Of a stretch of 64,000 nt of DNA, positions 36,968 through 45,328 are shown in pieces. The stretch comes from JAFARZ01 sp035651595 (GTDB lineage: Bacteria; Actinomycetota; Actinomycetes; Streptosporangiales; Streptosporangiaceae). The notes beneath the pieces were generated by a model. It was not told the DNA's origin. It saw only the letters and a program-made list of their open reading frames with translations, and made no database searches. Numbering within the stretch: position 1 is the stretch's first letter; the number at the start of each line of letters is the position of its first letter. The stretch is from NCBI GenBank assembly GCA_035651595.1, contig DASRFJ010000087.1, positions 21,631-85,630 on the forward strand. Reading direction: 5' to 3'. The position numbers and the translations under genes were made by a program.

Positions 36968-37723
36968 ATGCAGGCTGACATTAAGGGCACGACGATGCCC
37001 ATCCTCGAGATCACGCTGCAGCCGGGGGAAGAGGTCATCTCCACTCACGGTGAGCTGTCCTGGATGACGCAGAACATCCAGATGTCGCAGACCACGAACA
37101 CTGGCGGCCGCGGCGGCCTGATGGCGGGCCTCAAGCGCGTGATGGGCGGGGGCGGCCTGTTCCTCACCAGGTACCAGGCGGCCGGCGGCACCGGCATGGT
37201 CGCGTTCGCCGCCAAGGTGCCCGGCCACATTATGCCGGTCGACATCAACGCGAACCAGACGTTCTTCGTGCATCGCCACGGCTGGCTGTGCGGCACCGGC
37301 GGCATCACGCCGAGCATCGGCCTCCAGCAGACGTTCCGCGGCGGCATGTGGGGCGGCGACGGCTTCATCCTGCAAAAGCTCGACGGCCAGGGCCGCGCCT
37401 GGATCGAGTTGTCCGGCGAGCTCGTCCATTACACGCTTCAGCCGGGCCAGACGCTGCTGGTGCATCCGGGGCACGTGGGGATGTTCGAGGGCAGTGTCCA
37501 GTTCACCATGACGCGGGTACCCGGCATCGCGAACATGGTGTTCGGCGCCGACGGATTCCAGCTGGTGGCGCTCACCGGGCCGGGCCAGGTCTGGCTCCAG
37601 TCGATGCCGTTGCCGCAGCTAGCGCACTCCCTCGCGCCGTACCTGGCTACGGAGAGTGCACCCCAGGCGGCCGAAGCAGGCGCCATCGGCGGCATCATCG
37701 GTAACATCATGCGCGGACAGTGA
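36968..37723 (+). CDS. AIM24 family protein
   Basis: A 251-residue TIGR00266/AIM24 family protein. Motifs are LQPGEEVISTHGELSWMTQNIQMSQTT, a glycine-rich GLKRVMGGGGLFLTRYQA, and VPGHIMPVDINANQTFFVHRHGWLCG, then an all-beta end with LQPGQTLLVHPGHVGMFEGSVQFTMTRVPGIANMVFG. The role in bacteria is unknown. The C-terminus (AGAIGGIIGNIMRGQ) is the usual glycine-rich tail. It is divergent from the ada-alkA gene. Confidence 0.9.
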   Translation: MQADIKGTTMPILEITLQPGEEVISTHGELSWMTQNIQMSQTTNTGGRGGLMAGLKRVMGGGGLFLTRYQAAGGTGMVAFAAKVPGHIMPVDINANQTFFVHRHGWLCGTGGITPSIGLQQTFRGGMWGGDGFILQKLDGQGRAWIELSGELVHYTLQPGQTLLVHPGHVGMFEGSVQFTMTRVPGIANMVFGADGFQLVALTGPGQVWLQSMPLPQLAHSLAPYLATESAPQAAEAGAIGGIIGNIMRGQ

Positions 37724-38013
37724 TATTTATCAGAACGACCTAGGCGCCACCTTCGCGGGCCGGTTACCGCCCGCAAGGTCGTCGCTTACCACCTGTGACC
37801 TGCACTTATAGTGCGCTGCCGGGTTGGTTGAGGGGCCCTATCGCGGGCGATATCTAACTATTACCCCGCAACTCATTGCAATGGGTACCGTACACAGAGT
37901 TACACTACTAAAGGTAGCGAAAGAACTTCGCTCCGTTAGGAACAGAAGCGGCCTCGCGGCGTCACAAGCGACGTGATCAGCCGCCGGCTCAGCGAAGAGT
38001 TTGAGGTGTAACC
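37724..38013 (+). promoter_or_regulatory. Long leader/promoter region before small ORF
   Basis: A 290-bp gap with unusual low GC around 37845-37920, including CTCATTGCAATGGG and AGAGTTACACTACT, which is compatible with a promoter reading right. Downstream, CGAAAGAACTTCG (37918-37930) and CGTCACAAGCGACG (37959-37972) form short hairpins, so the transcript leader may be structured. I recognise no known RNA family. Confidence 0.4.
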
Positions 38014-38235
38014 GTGGCGATGAACCACCCCGACGACGGCGGCGACTACGCCCCCCTTCCTTCCCTCCCATCACGTAGGCGCGGGGGTATCGGCCAGTCG
38101 GTTCGGCTCGAGGCGCGGCCCGAACTCCGGGACCGTGCGACGTACTACGACGCGCTACGGTTCGCAGCCCACCGGCAGAGTCGTACGGCACCCGGAACAT
38201 GGGCGCCACAAGCCCCCGACACGTGGACGTTCTGA
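38014..38235 (+). CDS. Small hypothetical protein
   Basis: A 73-residue ORF beginning MAMNHPDDGGDYAPLPSLPSRRRGGIGQSVRL and rich in Pro, Arg and Asp, with no membrane helix or known domain. GAGGTG lies 8 nt before the GTG at 38014; an ATG at 38020 is an alternative. The structured, AT-richer leader upstream and the strong terminator downstream (38301) suggest a short, dedicated transcript. It could be a real small protein or an ORF within a noncoding RNA. Confidence 0.45.
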   Translation: MAMNHPDDGGDYAPLPSLPSRRRGGIGQSVRLEARPELRDRATYYDALRFAAHRQSRTAPGTWAPQAPDTWTF

Positions 38236-38300
38236 CCCATCCGACCGGCGCCCGGCCTTTCCTCCCGTAAGACCGGGCCCGCACAGATTCCTAACCCCGC

Positions 38301-38341
38301 AAGAACGTGGATCGCAGCCTCCACCTGCGACCCACGTTCTT
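38301..38341 (+). terminator. Strong intrinsic-type hairpin
   Basis: AAGAACGTGG-A-TCGCAG and CTGCGA-C-CCACGTTCTT form a 17-nt stem with one internal A-C mismatch and a 7-nt loop, 66 bp after the small ORF stop. The 3' flank is CGCTTTCC with no long U-tract, as is common in actinobacterial terminators. Confidence 0.75.
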
Positions 38342-38504
38342 CGCTTTCCGGCACCCGCCCCCAGTACCGCACCCCCGCACCCCCGCGCGCCCCGTCCGCC
38401 CGCAACCCGCCCGCCCCGGCACCTCGCCCCCGCCCGCCCCCGCGCCCAAGCACATATCCGGATATATCGGCGTATTTCAGGGCGCGGAGGATCGGGCCAG
38501 AATT
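38342..38504. other. C-rich intergenic stretch with ATATCCGGATAT palindrome
   Basis: Mostly proline-codon-like C-rich DNA with no gene I can support. ATATCCGGATAT, a perfect 12-bp palindrome, occurs at 38454-38465, 39 bp before the fourth 47-bp element. This repeats the arrangement seen around 2313 and 20112. Confidence 0.5.
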
Positions 38505-38551
38505 ATTGCGGACAGTTACCCCCCCGGATTGGGGGGGTAACTGTCCGCAAT
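38505..38551. repeat. 47-bp palindromic intergenic element, copy 4
   Basis: Arms ATTGCGGACAGTTACCC and GGGTAACTGTCCGCAAT are as in copy 3, with extra central C7/G7 pairing around CGGATT. It ends 15 bp beyond the stop of the minus-strand PHP gene, the one location where a terminator role would fit. Confidence 0.9.
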
Positions 38552-38566
38552 CTTTGTCCGAGGTGC

Positions 38567-39391
38567 TTACGCGAGGCGCCAGAAGTCGAACGGGTCGCGT
38601 CCGGGGGAGAAGCCGGCGGCTTCGGCGATGTCGACGGCCTGCTTGAACTTGTCGCCCACTCGCCACGGCTGGTGCGCATCGCTGCCGAACGACACCGCCC
38701 TGCCGCCGCAGTCCCGCCACCACCGCAGCAATCCGACCGAAGCCAGCGGGCTCTTCGTATTGAGCTCCAGCACCCGCTCGGTGCCGGCCAGCGCGCGCAG
38801 GACCTCGCGGTACTCCGGCTCGAACGCCTCCTCGCGATACGGCCCGGCCGAGCTTGGCCACATCCGTCGCGGGAAGTCCAGGTGGGCGAGCACCTGGAAC
38901 ATGTCGCTGCCGGTTATCAGGCGGGTCACTTCGGCGAAGTACCGCCGCATCACCTCGGCGGGGGAGAGCAGCCGGTACAGGTCCTCGGCCGAGGTCAGCC
39001 GCCCGTTCAGCGGGATCGCGTGCAGCGAGCCGAGCACCCGGTCGAGGCCCGACGACGTCACGACTCGCCGCGCGCTGGCTTCGAACAAGTGCGCCTCGCC
39101 AATCTCGGCGCCGGACAGTATTCGCAGGTCAGGATAGCGTTCCCGGCATTCGGCGACGGCCGCGAGATAGCCGGGGACGTCCAGCAATCGCATCCGGCCG
39201 TAGCGGTGCGGGTCCAGGCCCTCGGCGCCAACCCGGTCTCCGTCGATCCAGTCCGTGAAGTCCAGGTGGTCGGTAAACGCGACCGCGGGCAGGCCGAGTT
39301 CCAGCGCCCGCTCGCAGCTCCGCGCCATGGACGCGTCCGCGGAGGAATCCCATGACCACTCGGTGTGGACGTGATTGTCCGGCGGCAGCAC
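38567..39391 (-). CDS. PHP domain phosphatase, histidinol-phosphatase-like
   Basis: A 274-residue metal-dependent phosphoesterase. The N-terminal motif PPDNHVHTEWSWD (HxH), AVAFTDHLDF, LSGAEIGEAH and a late VSFGSDAHQPWRVGDKF give the metal ligands of the PHP fold in order. It matches HisK/HisJ-type histidinol phosphatases, but other members hydrolyse different phosphoesters, and no his genes are nearby. Cytosolic. Start at 39391, probably TTG or another non-ATG codon read as M; ATG alternatives lie further in. Confidence 0.82.
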   Translation of the reverse strand: MLPPDNHVHTEWSWDSSADASMARSCERALELGLPAVAFTDHLDFTDWIDGDRVGAEGLDPHRYGRMRLLDVPGYLAAVAECRERYPDLRILSGAEIGEAHLFEASARRVVTSSGLDRVLGSLHAIPLNGRLTSAEDLYRLLSPAEVMRRYFAEVTRLITGSDMFQVLAHLDFPRRMWPSSAGPYREEAFEPEYREVLRALAGTERVLELNTKSPLASVGLLRWWRDCGGRAVSFGSDAHQPWRVGDKFKQAVDIAEAAGFSPGRDPFDFWRLA

Positions 39392-39397
39392 GTGCCG

Positions 39398-40795
39398 TTA
39401 CCAGTCCGGCTGTCGCGTCTTGGCCGAGGTGATCACGTACACCTCACCCGGCGCGCCCGGTGGCGGCTGCTGCGGTGGCGACTGCGCCGGGGTTGCCTCG
39501 GAGGCTTCGGCCGGCTCGGGTGGCGCGTCGCCGTCCGCCTGCTTCTTGACCGCGTCGGCGGTGATCTTCTCCGCCAGCTTGTGCCAGCGGTCTTCCCACT
39601 CGGCAACGTCGCCATCGCAGGCACGCACGTACGCGATGGCAACCGGCAGCGTGGGCAGCCGGAGCCCGCCGGCCGCCGAGGCGAGGGTCTTCATCGTGTA
39701 ATGCGAGCGCTCGGCCATCTCCTCGTAGTCGAGTTCGGCCTTGGCGCGCAGCGCGCGCAGGTCCCGGGCAAACGCCTCGAGGCCGTCCGGCGCGATCGCG
39801 GCGATCGGCTGTGGCGCGGTGGACTGGCTGCCTTCCGGCAGCGCGTTGTCGCGTTGCCGGATGACCTGCTCGTGAGCGGCTGGGGGATGTACCTGACCTG
39901 CCTGCGCGCCGCCCCGGTACTGACCGCCCTGCGGCCGCGGTCGCGGCCTGGGCCGAGGCCGCTGCTGCGGTCCGACGCGCTGGAAGCCTGCCGGGCCGGG
40001 ACCATAGCCCGGCATCCCCTGACCTGGCCCCTGACCCTGTCCGGGAATTCTGGCCCCGGGCATGCCGGGGGCACCCGGTGCAGCCGCACCGGGCATGCCG
40101 GTACCCGGACGCGCGCCAGCACCCGGCCCAGGGCCGGCCGTCCGGTAGGCACCCGGTGGCACCGGATTGCGGAACAGCCGGTCGGCGCGCGGCGGTATCG
40201 GGCGGCCGTTGGACTCCAGGTACTGTCGCCCCGGTCCCCAGTCGGCTCCCGCGTTGAAGTCGTCGCTCCGCTGCCCGCCCGGGTAGCCAGGGCCGGGACT
40301 GGGCGTCCAGCGTGGTCGCGGGCCCGCGGCCGGCCGCGGGCCTGGGGTGCTCCCGTACCCCGGCCCTGGTCCCTGCCGTCCGGGCCGGTCGAAAGCCGAG
40401 CCGTCATAGCCAGGCATCGCTTGGCCCGGTCCCGCGGATCCTTGTGCCCGGCTTGCCGGGCCGCCGTTTGGAAATCTACTGCCTGAAGCCTGCCCGTTCG
40501 GGAACGGGCCGTTCGCCGGACTACCGAAGCCCGGCTGCCCGGCCTGCCGCGGCCGTCCCCGGCCAGGCCGGAATCTCGGCGGCCGCGGTGGCGCTTCACC
40601 GGGACGACGCAGCAACTGACCGTAGTCCTCGTCCGAGCCCGGGTACTGGCCTTCGCTTGGCTGGCCGCCATCACCTGGATAGCCGCGTTCCCCGTTACCG
40701 TTCACGTCCCCAGTCCCAGGCCTGCCCCGCAGCCCCACACGGCGCCTAGCTTGGCCATACGCGTCGCGGCCACCACCGGTGTCGCCACGTTCCAC
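39398..40795 (-). CDS. XRE-domain protein with long Gly/Pro-rich N-terminus
   Basis: A 465-residue protein. The first 310 residues are low-complexity Gly/Pro/Arg/Gln with repeats such as GMPGA and RPRPRPRP, probably disordered. Residues about 345-415 are a helix-turn-helix-like domain: FARDLRALRAKAELDYEEMAERSHYTMKTLASAAGG, then TLPVAIAYVRACDGDVAEWEDRW. The C-terminus is again Pro/Ala-rich. The same domain opens the protein at 42828-43613. Actinobacterial proteins of this type couple an XRE fold to envelope or developmental functions; the target is unknown. Its GTG start is at 40795, divergent from nfeD by about 260 bp. Confidence 0.7.
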   Translation of the reverse strand: MERGDTGGGRDAYGQARRRVGLRGRPGTGDVNGNGERGYPGDGGQPSEGQYPGSDEDYGQLLRRPGEAPPRPPRFRPGRGRPRQAGQPGFGSPANGPFPNGQASGSRFPNGGPASRAQGSAGPGQAMPGYDGSAFDRPGRQGPGPGYGSTPGPRPAAGPRPRWTPSPGPGYPGGQRSDDFNAGADWGPGRQYLESNGRPIPPRADRLFRNPVPPGAYRTAGPGPGAGARPGTGMPGAAAPGAPGMPGARIPGQGQGPGQGMPGYGPGPAGFQRVGPQQRPRPRPRPRPQGGQYRGGAQAGQVHPPAAHEQVIRQRDNALPEGSQSTAPQPIAAIAPDGLEAFARDLRALRAKAELDYEEMAERSHYTMKTLASAAGGLRLPTLPVAIAYVRACDGDVAEWEDRWHKLAEKITADAVKKQADGDAPPEPAEASEATPAQSPPQQPPPGAPGEVYVITSAKTRQPDW

Positions 40796-41057
40796 CAGGT
40801 ACCTCCTGGCCCCTGCTCGGCTAGACCGCGTGCGGCCCCTACCTCATGAGTGTAGGTCGGAGGAATTCCTGCACAGGGCCGAGATGGCTAATTGTCACAG
40901 TTTGAATAGATTCATATCCGCGTGGTCGGCGGAGTAGCTCTTGCCGATCACGCTGGGTAATTAAAGTGTACCGACCTCCGGCGATCATGCGTGGTGATGC
41001 GAACGGGGTCTGGACGGGGTTACAGTCGAGTAAGGAAAATTGTTCCACGGAGCGGCC

Positions 41058-41489
41058 ATGGTGTCCTGGATCGTGTGGCTGATCGTGGCGGCTGTTCTCG
41101 GCGTCGCCGAGCTTCTGACCACGACGCTTGCGTTCGGTCTCATCGCGGTCGCGGCTGTGGTCGCCGCTGTGGTCGGCGGATTCCACCTGGCGGTGCCCAT
41201 CCAGCTCGCCGCGTTCGTGCTGGCGTCCGCCGCTGGCCTCGGCCTGGTCCGGCCCGTCGCGGTCAAGCACGTCAAGCAGCCGCCCATGCTGCGTACCGGA
41301 ACGGCCGCGCTCGTCGGCCGGTCCGCGATCGTCACCGAAGAGGTCACCGAGCACGGGGGCCGCGTGAAGATCGACGGGGAGGAATGGAGTTCCCGCCCCT
41401 ACGACGAGTCGCTGGTCATCCCGGTGGGCACCAAGGTCGACGTGATGCAGATCCGTGGTGCCACCGCTGTTGTTTATCCTCGGGAGTGA
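41058..41489 (+). CDS. NfeD family protein
   Basis: A 143-residue membrane protein: VSWIVWLIVAAVLGVAELLTTTLAFGLIAVAAVVAAVVGGF, then a second hydrophobic block, and a C-terminal OB-fold (TAALVGRSAIVTEEVTEHGGRVKIDGEEWSSRPYDESLVIPVGTKVDVMQIRGATAVV). This is the short NfeD form that partners SPFH proteins in membrane microdomains. The ATG at 41058 is chosen. The SPFH gene begins 3 bp after its stop. Confidence 0.92.
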   Translation: MVSWIVWLIVAAVLGVAELLTTTLAFGLIAVAAVVAAVVGGFHLAVPIQLAAFVLASAAGLGLVRPVAVKHVKQPPMLRTGTAALVGRSAIVTEEVTEHGGRVKIDGEEWSSRPYDESLVIPVGTKVDVMQIRGATAVVYPRE

Positions 41490-41492
41490 GCC

Positions 41493-42581
41493 ATGGTTCT
41501 GGCTGAAGTCGTCCTCCTCGCCATACTGGCCCTGGTCGCGCTGATCGTCGTGATCACCGTGATCCGCTCGGTGCGCATCATCCCGCAGGCCCGCGCCCGC
41601 AACGTGGAGCGGTTCGGCCGCTACCACAAGACGCTGGAGCCGGGAATGAACTTCATCATCCCGTTCATCGACCGGGTGAAGAAGGAGATCGACTTGCGCG
41701 AGCAGGTGGTCTCGTTCGACGGCCAGCCGGTGATCACCGAGGACAACCTCGTGGTGCTGATCAACACCGTGCTGTTCTTCCAGGTCACCGACCCGCGAGC
41801 CGCTGACTACGAGATCACCAACTACATCTTGGCGATCGAGCAGCTCACCGCCACCGTGCTGCGCAGCGTGATCGGCACCATGGACCTGGAACAGACCCTG
41901 ACGTCGCGCGACAAGATCAACAACGCGCTGCGCACCGTGCTCGACGACGCGTCCGGCAAGTGGGGCATCCGCGTTACCCGCGTGGAGATCAAGGCCATCG
42001 ACCCGCCGAAGTCTGTCAAGGACGCCATGGAGAAGCAGATGCGCGCCGAGCGGGAGAAGCGCGCCGCGATCCTGACCGCTGAGGGCGTTCGGCAGTCCAA
42101 GATCCTGACCGCCGAGGGCGAGAAGCAGAGCGCGATCCTCACCGCCGAAGGCGAGCGGCAGAGCGCGATCCTGCGTGCCGAGGGCCAGGCGAAGGCGATC
42201 TCCACGGTGTTCCAGGCGGTGCACGACAACGATCCCGACCCCAAGCTCCTCGCGTATCAGTACCTTCAGACGCTGCCGCAGCTCGCGCAAGGAGCGGGCA
42301 ACACATTCTGGGTCATTCCCAGCGAGGTGACCAGCGCGCTGAAGATGGTGACGAACGCGTTCAGCCCCGAGCAGGCCGAAGGCGACGACAAGGAAAAGCC
42401 GCGCCCCAAGCGCCAGCCAGCGGAGGAAACGCCGCAAGCGCTCCCAGACGTCGACACGAGCCTCAACGCGGTGCTGAACGCCGCCGGCCTCGCCCAGGCG
42501 ATCGATCCTCCCGTGGCCGACGCCCCCGCCCAAGCCAACGGCGCCACCCAGCCCGACCCCGCCCAAGCCGACCCCGACTAA
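41493..42581 (+). CDS. SPFH/Band 7 (stomatin-like) protein
   Basis: A 362-residue protein with an N-terminal membrane helix (VLLAILALVALIVVITVIRSV), the SPFH domain (IIPQARARNVERFGRYHKTLEPGMNFIIPFIDRVKKEIDLREQVVSFDGQPVITEDN to about residue 190) and a coiled coil with four heptad-like repeats: REKRAAILTAEGVRQSKILTAEG, EKQSAILTAEG, ERQSAILRAEG. A Pro/Ala tail follows. It belongs to the QmcA/slipin-type scaffolds of membrane microdomains that work with NfeD. Three near-identical ILTAEG units are encoded by 30-bp repeats. Confidence 0.94.
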   Translation: MVLAEVVLLAILALVALIVVITVIRSVRIIPQARARNVERFGRYHKTLEPGMNFIIPFIDRVKKEIDLREQVVSFDGQPVITEDNLVVLINTVLFFQVTDPRAADYEITNYILAIEQLTATVLRSVIGTMDLEQTLTSRDKINNALRTVLDDASGKWGIRVTRVEIKAIDPPKSVKDAMEKQMRAEREKRAAILTAEGVRQSKILTAEGEKQSAILTAEGERQSAILRAEGQAKAISTVFQAVHDNDPDPKLLAYQYLQTLPQLAQGAGNTFWVIPSEVTSALKMVTNAFSPEQAEGDDKEKPRPKRQPAEETPQALPDVDTSLNAVLNAAGLAQAIDPPVADAPAQANGATQPDPAQADPD

Positions 42582-42672
42582 CCCGCCCCGCCCCGCCCTG
42601 CCCTGCGCCGCCGCGGACCGCGCCACATTTACCGATTTATCCCCATATATGTGCACGCGGCAACCCCGCTAT

Positions 42673-42752
42673 CGTGTCAAAAAAAGGGCTTCGTGTCAGA
42701 AAAGGGTGCGGATCCGGCGCCTTTTCTAACGTGAAGCCTTTTTCTAACACGG
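42673..42752. terminator. Long imperfect inverted repeat between convergent genes
   Basis: Two arms of about 36 nt fold back around GGATCC. CGTGTCA, AAAAAGGGCTTC and CAGAAAAGG on the left pair with the right-side CCTTTTCTAACG, GAAGCCTTTTT and CTAACACG, with a few mismatches. The A-runs and T-runs at matching places allow termination in both directions. It lies in the 246-bp gap between the SPFH gene and the convergent XRE gene, so a bidirectional terminator fits well. The repeated GTGTCAGAAAAGG-type segments within each arm also resemble a small mobile hairpin element. Confidence 0.65.
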
Positions 42753-42827
42753 AAACTGAACCCCCCGGGCATCCAGAACCGCTCACGCAACTCCAGTCAC
42801 GCAGTGGCTCGCGTCGCAAGCCCGGAT

Positions 42828-43613
42828 TCAGCCAGCTAACGTCAGCGCGAGCGCCGCGATGCACACGAGCACCACGACCGCGACGATGGCGGCGAGCAGC
42901 CCCGGGCGGCTGGTCAGGTTCCTGCTCTGTGCCGCGACACGCGGCGACTCCGTCGACGCGGCAGAACCGCTCTTCTCGCGCGAACTATCCGCGGATGCCG
43001 AGCCCGGTGCACCGCTGAATACCTGGAACCCCTCGTCCGCCGCCACGGCGGGCCGCTGAACGGGCGATCTGGCGGCGGCGGTGGCGGCAGCCGATGCGAC
43101 CGACTTGTCGAACGTCTCGGCGCGCGGCTCTTTGTGGTGGGCGCCGTTGGTGACCATCGTCGGCTGCCCGGACACCCTGGCATCGGCCGAGTGGGGGACC
43201 TTGCTCTCCTCTTCCTCACGCTGCCGGTGCGCCCTGAGCGCGGCCTTGATCCGCTCGGTGTCGGCTGCCTCGGCGGGTCCCATCGTCACGCCAGCCCGTG
43301 CGCCGGCCACGGCCGCGGCGCTCGCACCCGCGGGCCTGGTCGGCAGCCCCGCCTCGTCGTCCGCCGCCCGGGCGAGCAGCCGCCAGCGTTCCTCCCACTC
43401 CGCGACGTCCCCGCCGCATGCCCGCACATAAGCGGCCAGCACCGGCAGGCCGGGCAGGCCCGGGCCATTCTCCGCGTCTTTGAGCACGGTGCTGGGATAG
43501 TGGGTTCTAGCAGCCAGTTCTTCGTAATCGATGGCCGCTCGATCACGAAGCGCACGAAACTCAGCGAGAAAACGTGCCTTGTCGTCGCTCTGGCCGACCC
43601 GAGACACTTCCAA
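42828..43613 (-). CDS. XRE-domain protein with C-terminal membrane helix
   Basis: About 261 residues. The N-terminal domain (DDKARFLAEFRALRDRAAIDYEELAARTHYPSTVLKDAENG to VLAAYVRACGGDVAEWEERWRLLA, residues about 8-80) closely resembles the domain in the protein at 39398. A charged linker with a likely coiled coil follows, and the protein ends with a membrane helix (LLAAIVAVVVLVCIAALALTLAG). This gives a tail-anchored cytosolic HTH domain. TTG 43613 is chosen because AGAAGG lies 8 nt before; GTG 43607 and an upstream start are possible. Both paralogues flank the NfeD/SPFH pair. Confidence 0.72.
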   Translation of the reverse strand: MEVSRVGQSDDKARFLAEFRALRDRAAIDYEELAARTHYPSTVLKDAENGPGLPGLPVLAAYVRACGGDVAEWEERWRLLARAADDEAGLPTRPAGASAAAVAGARAGVTMGPAEAADTERIKAALRAHRQREEEESKVPHSADARVSGQPTMVTNGAHHKEPRAETFDKSVASAAATAAARSPVQRPAVAADEGFQVFSGAPGSASADSSREKSGSAASTESPRVAAQSRNLTSRPGLLAAIVAVVVLVCIAALALTLAG

Positions 43614-43832
43614 CAGCGGTACCTTCTCGTTAGATAAGCATGGCCAGGGGACCCCGCGTCCTGCGCCGCTCACCTGGGATTATCGGGCAGAGTACCGCGT
43701 TATAGGCGAAAATGCTGCTGATACCACACATTTCGCGCTGATTCTTCGCTGATCGTGCTTAAAGTACCGGCCGCCGCGGTCGCCGGGCAACCAGGGCAAC
43801 CCGGGCAACCCGGACAGGCTCCCGGACGGGCT

Positions 43833-44705
43833 CTAGAAGTGCAGCGCCAGCCCGATCGTAAAGGCGACGCCGAACGCGAGCTGTATCCGGCCAGTCTGTC
43901 CGAGTGTCCGGATCAGCGCCGGGCCCGCGGCACCGGCCCGCACCGACTGAACCGGCGCCCGCAGCAGCGGGAGCACCAGCACGGTCAGCGTCGTCAGCGG
44001 CCGGAAGAACGCGAGCGCCACGGCCACCACGAACGGCGCGATCAGCGTACCCACGTACGCGGTCCGGCTCCTGGCATCGCCGAGGCGGACCGCGAGCGTC
44101 TGCTTGCCGACTTGCGCGTCCGACCGGATGTCGCGCAGGTTGTTGATCATCAGCAGGGCGCACGCGAGCAGTCCTGGCGGGATCGCCGCCGCTAGCCCGA
44201 GCCAGCTCAGCGACTTCATCTGGACATAAGCCGTGCCCGCCACCGCGACCACGCCGAAGAACGCGAACACGAAGACCTCGCCCAGCCCGATGTAGCCGTA
44301 TGGCCGGGGGCCGCCGGTGTAGAACCAGGCCGCCGCGACGCACGCCACCCCGACCACGAGCAGCCACCAGGACGTGACGGCGGCCAGCACCAGTCCGGCC
44401 ACCCCCGCGACCAGGAAGCTCGCAAAAGCCGCCAGGCGCACCTGACCAGGAGGCGCCAGGCCGGCCGCGACGAGCCGGACCGGTCCCACCCGCTTCTCGT
44501 CGGAGCCGCGCACGCCATCGCTGTAGTCGTTGGCGTAGTTGACGCCGATCTGCAGCGCGAGCGCCACGACCAGCGCGAGCAGGGCCCGCCACCACGAGAA
44601 CCTCGAGTACCCGGCCGCCACTCCCGACCCGATCAGCACCGGCACGACGGCCGCTGGCAGCGTCCGCGGCCGCGTCCCCGCAAGCCATTCCCGCGCATCA
44701 GCCAC
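43833..44705 (-). CDS. menA: 1,4-dihydroxy-2-naphthoate polyprenyltransferase
   Basis: The 290-residue membrane enzyme prenylates DHNA in menaquinone synthesis. Its first Asp-rich motif is INYANDYSDGVRGSDEKRVGP (NDxxD, about residues 72-76), and the second is MINNLRDIRSDAQVGKQTLAVRLGD (DxxxD). About eight or nine hydrophobic helices are present. Length and motifs fit UbiA-superfamily MenA. It is divergent from no gene; its start lies 29 bp downstream of the end of the GNAT gene on the same strand. Confidence 0.93.
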   Translation of the reverse strand: MADAREWLAGTRPRTLPAAVVPVLIGSGVAAGYSRFSWWRALLALVVALALQIGVNYANDYSDGVRGSDEKRVGPVRLVAAGLAPPGQVRLAAFASFLVAGVAGLVLAAVTSWWLLVVGVACVAAAWFYTGGPRPYGYIGLGEVFVFAFFGVVAVAGTAYVQMKSLSWLGLAAAIPPGLLACALLMINNLRDIRSDAQVGKQTLAVRLGDARSRTAYVGTLIAPFVVAVALAFFRPLTTLTVLVLPLLRAPVQSVRAGAAGPALIRTLGQTGRIQLAFGVAFTIGLALHF

Positions 44706-44734
44706 GCACAGATACTAAGTGACCGGCCGCACCG

Positions 44735-45328
44735 TCACTTCCAAGCCCCGACGGCCAGCCGTAAGCCGGCGATCGCGGTGTGCAGGCGGATCGTCGGCAC
44801 CCGGACGCCGACGTCGAGCTCGGCACGCGCGCCGTCCGCCGCCCAGCCGGCCGACTCGAGAAACCCCAGCAGCGCCGAATCCGCCTCTAGGGCCCACGTG
44901 CAAGCGGTGTGAAATCCGTCGTCCGCCAGCGTTTCGGCCACCGCGTGCAGCAGCCGGCCGCCGTGTCCGTGCCGGGTCTGCTCCGGCAGGATGCGGAGTT
45001 CGTACAGCTCCGCGTCGGTGGCCGGCCAGCGATCGCTGTCCGTGGCCGGCCCGGCCGAGGCGAACCCGACAACCACCCGCCCCGAAAGGCCCTCCTCGGC
45101 AGATGACGACACCGCCACGAGCACGCGATGCCTGCTGGTCGGCGGGCTGGCGATCGCCTCCCGCCACCGCTCCTGCCAGGCGGCCAGCGCCTCGTCCCCG
45201 GTCAGCTCACCGAGCAGTTCCGCGGGCACGATACCCGCGTACCGTTCCCGCCAGCTGGCCACCTGCACCCGCGCGAGCGCACCAGCGTCGTTCTCACGCG
45301 CGGCCCGGACGAACCCGGCATCGGTCAC
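44735..45328 (-). CDS. GNAT family N-acetyltransferase
   Basis: A 197-residue protein with the start [33 protein letters not shown], found in many GNAT enzymes, and a core [57 protein letters not shown] with the acetyl-CoA loop RHGHGG. The normal hydrophobic end is extended by about 30 residues. Its ATG overlaps the stop of ilvD by 4 bp, so it is translated with that gene, though no functional link is evident. Confidence 0.87.
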   Translation of the reverse strand: MTDAGFVRAARENDAGALARVQVASWRERYAGIVPAELLGELTGDEALAAWQERWREAIASPPTSRHRVLVAVSSSAEEGLSGRVVVGFASAGPATDSDRWPATDAELYELRILPEQTRHGHGGRLLHAVAETLADDGFHTACTWALEADSALLGFLESAGWAADGARAELDVGVRVPTIRLHTAIAGLRLAVGAWK

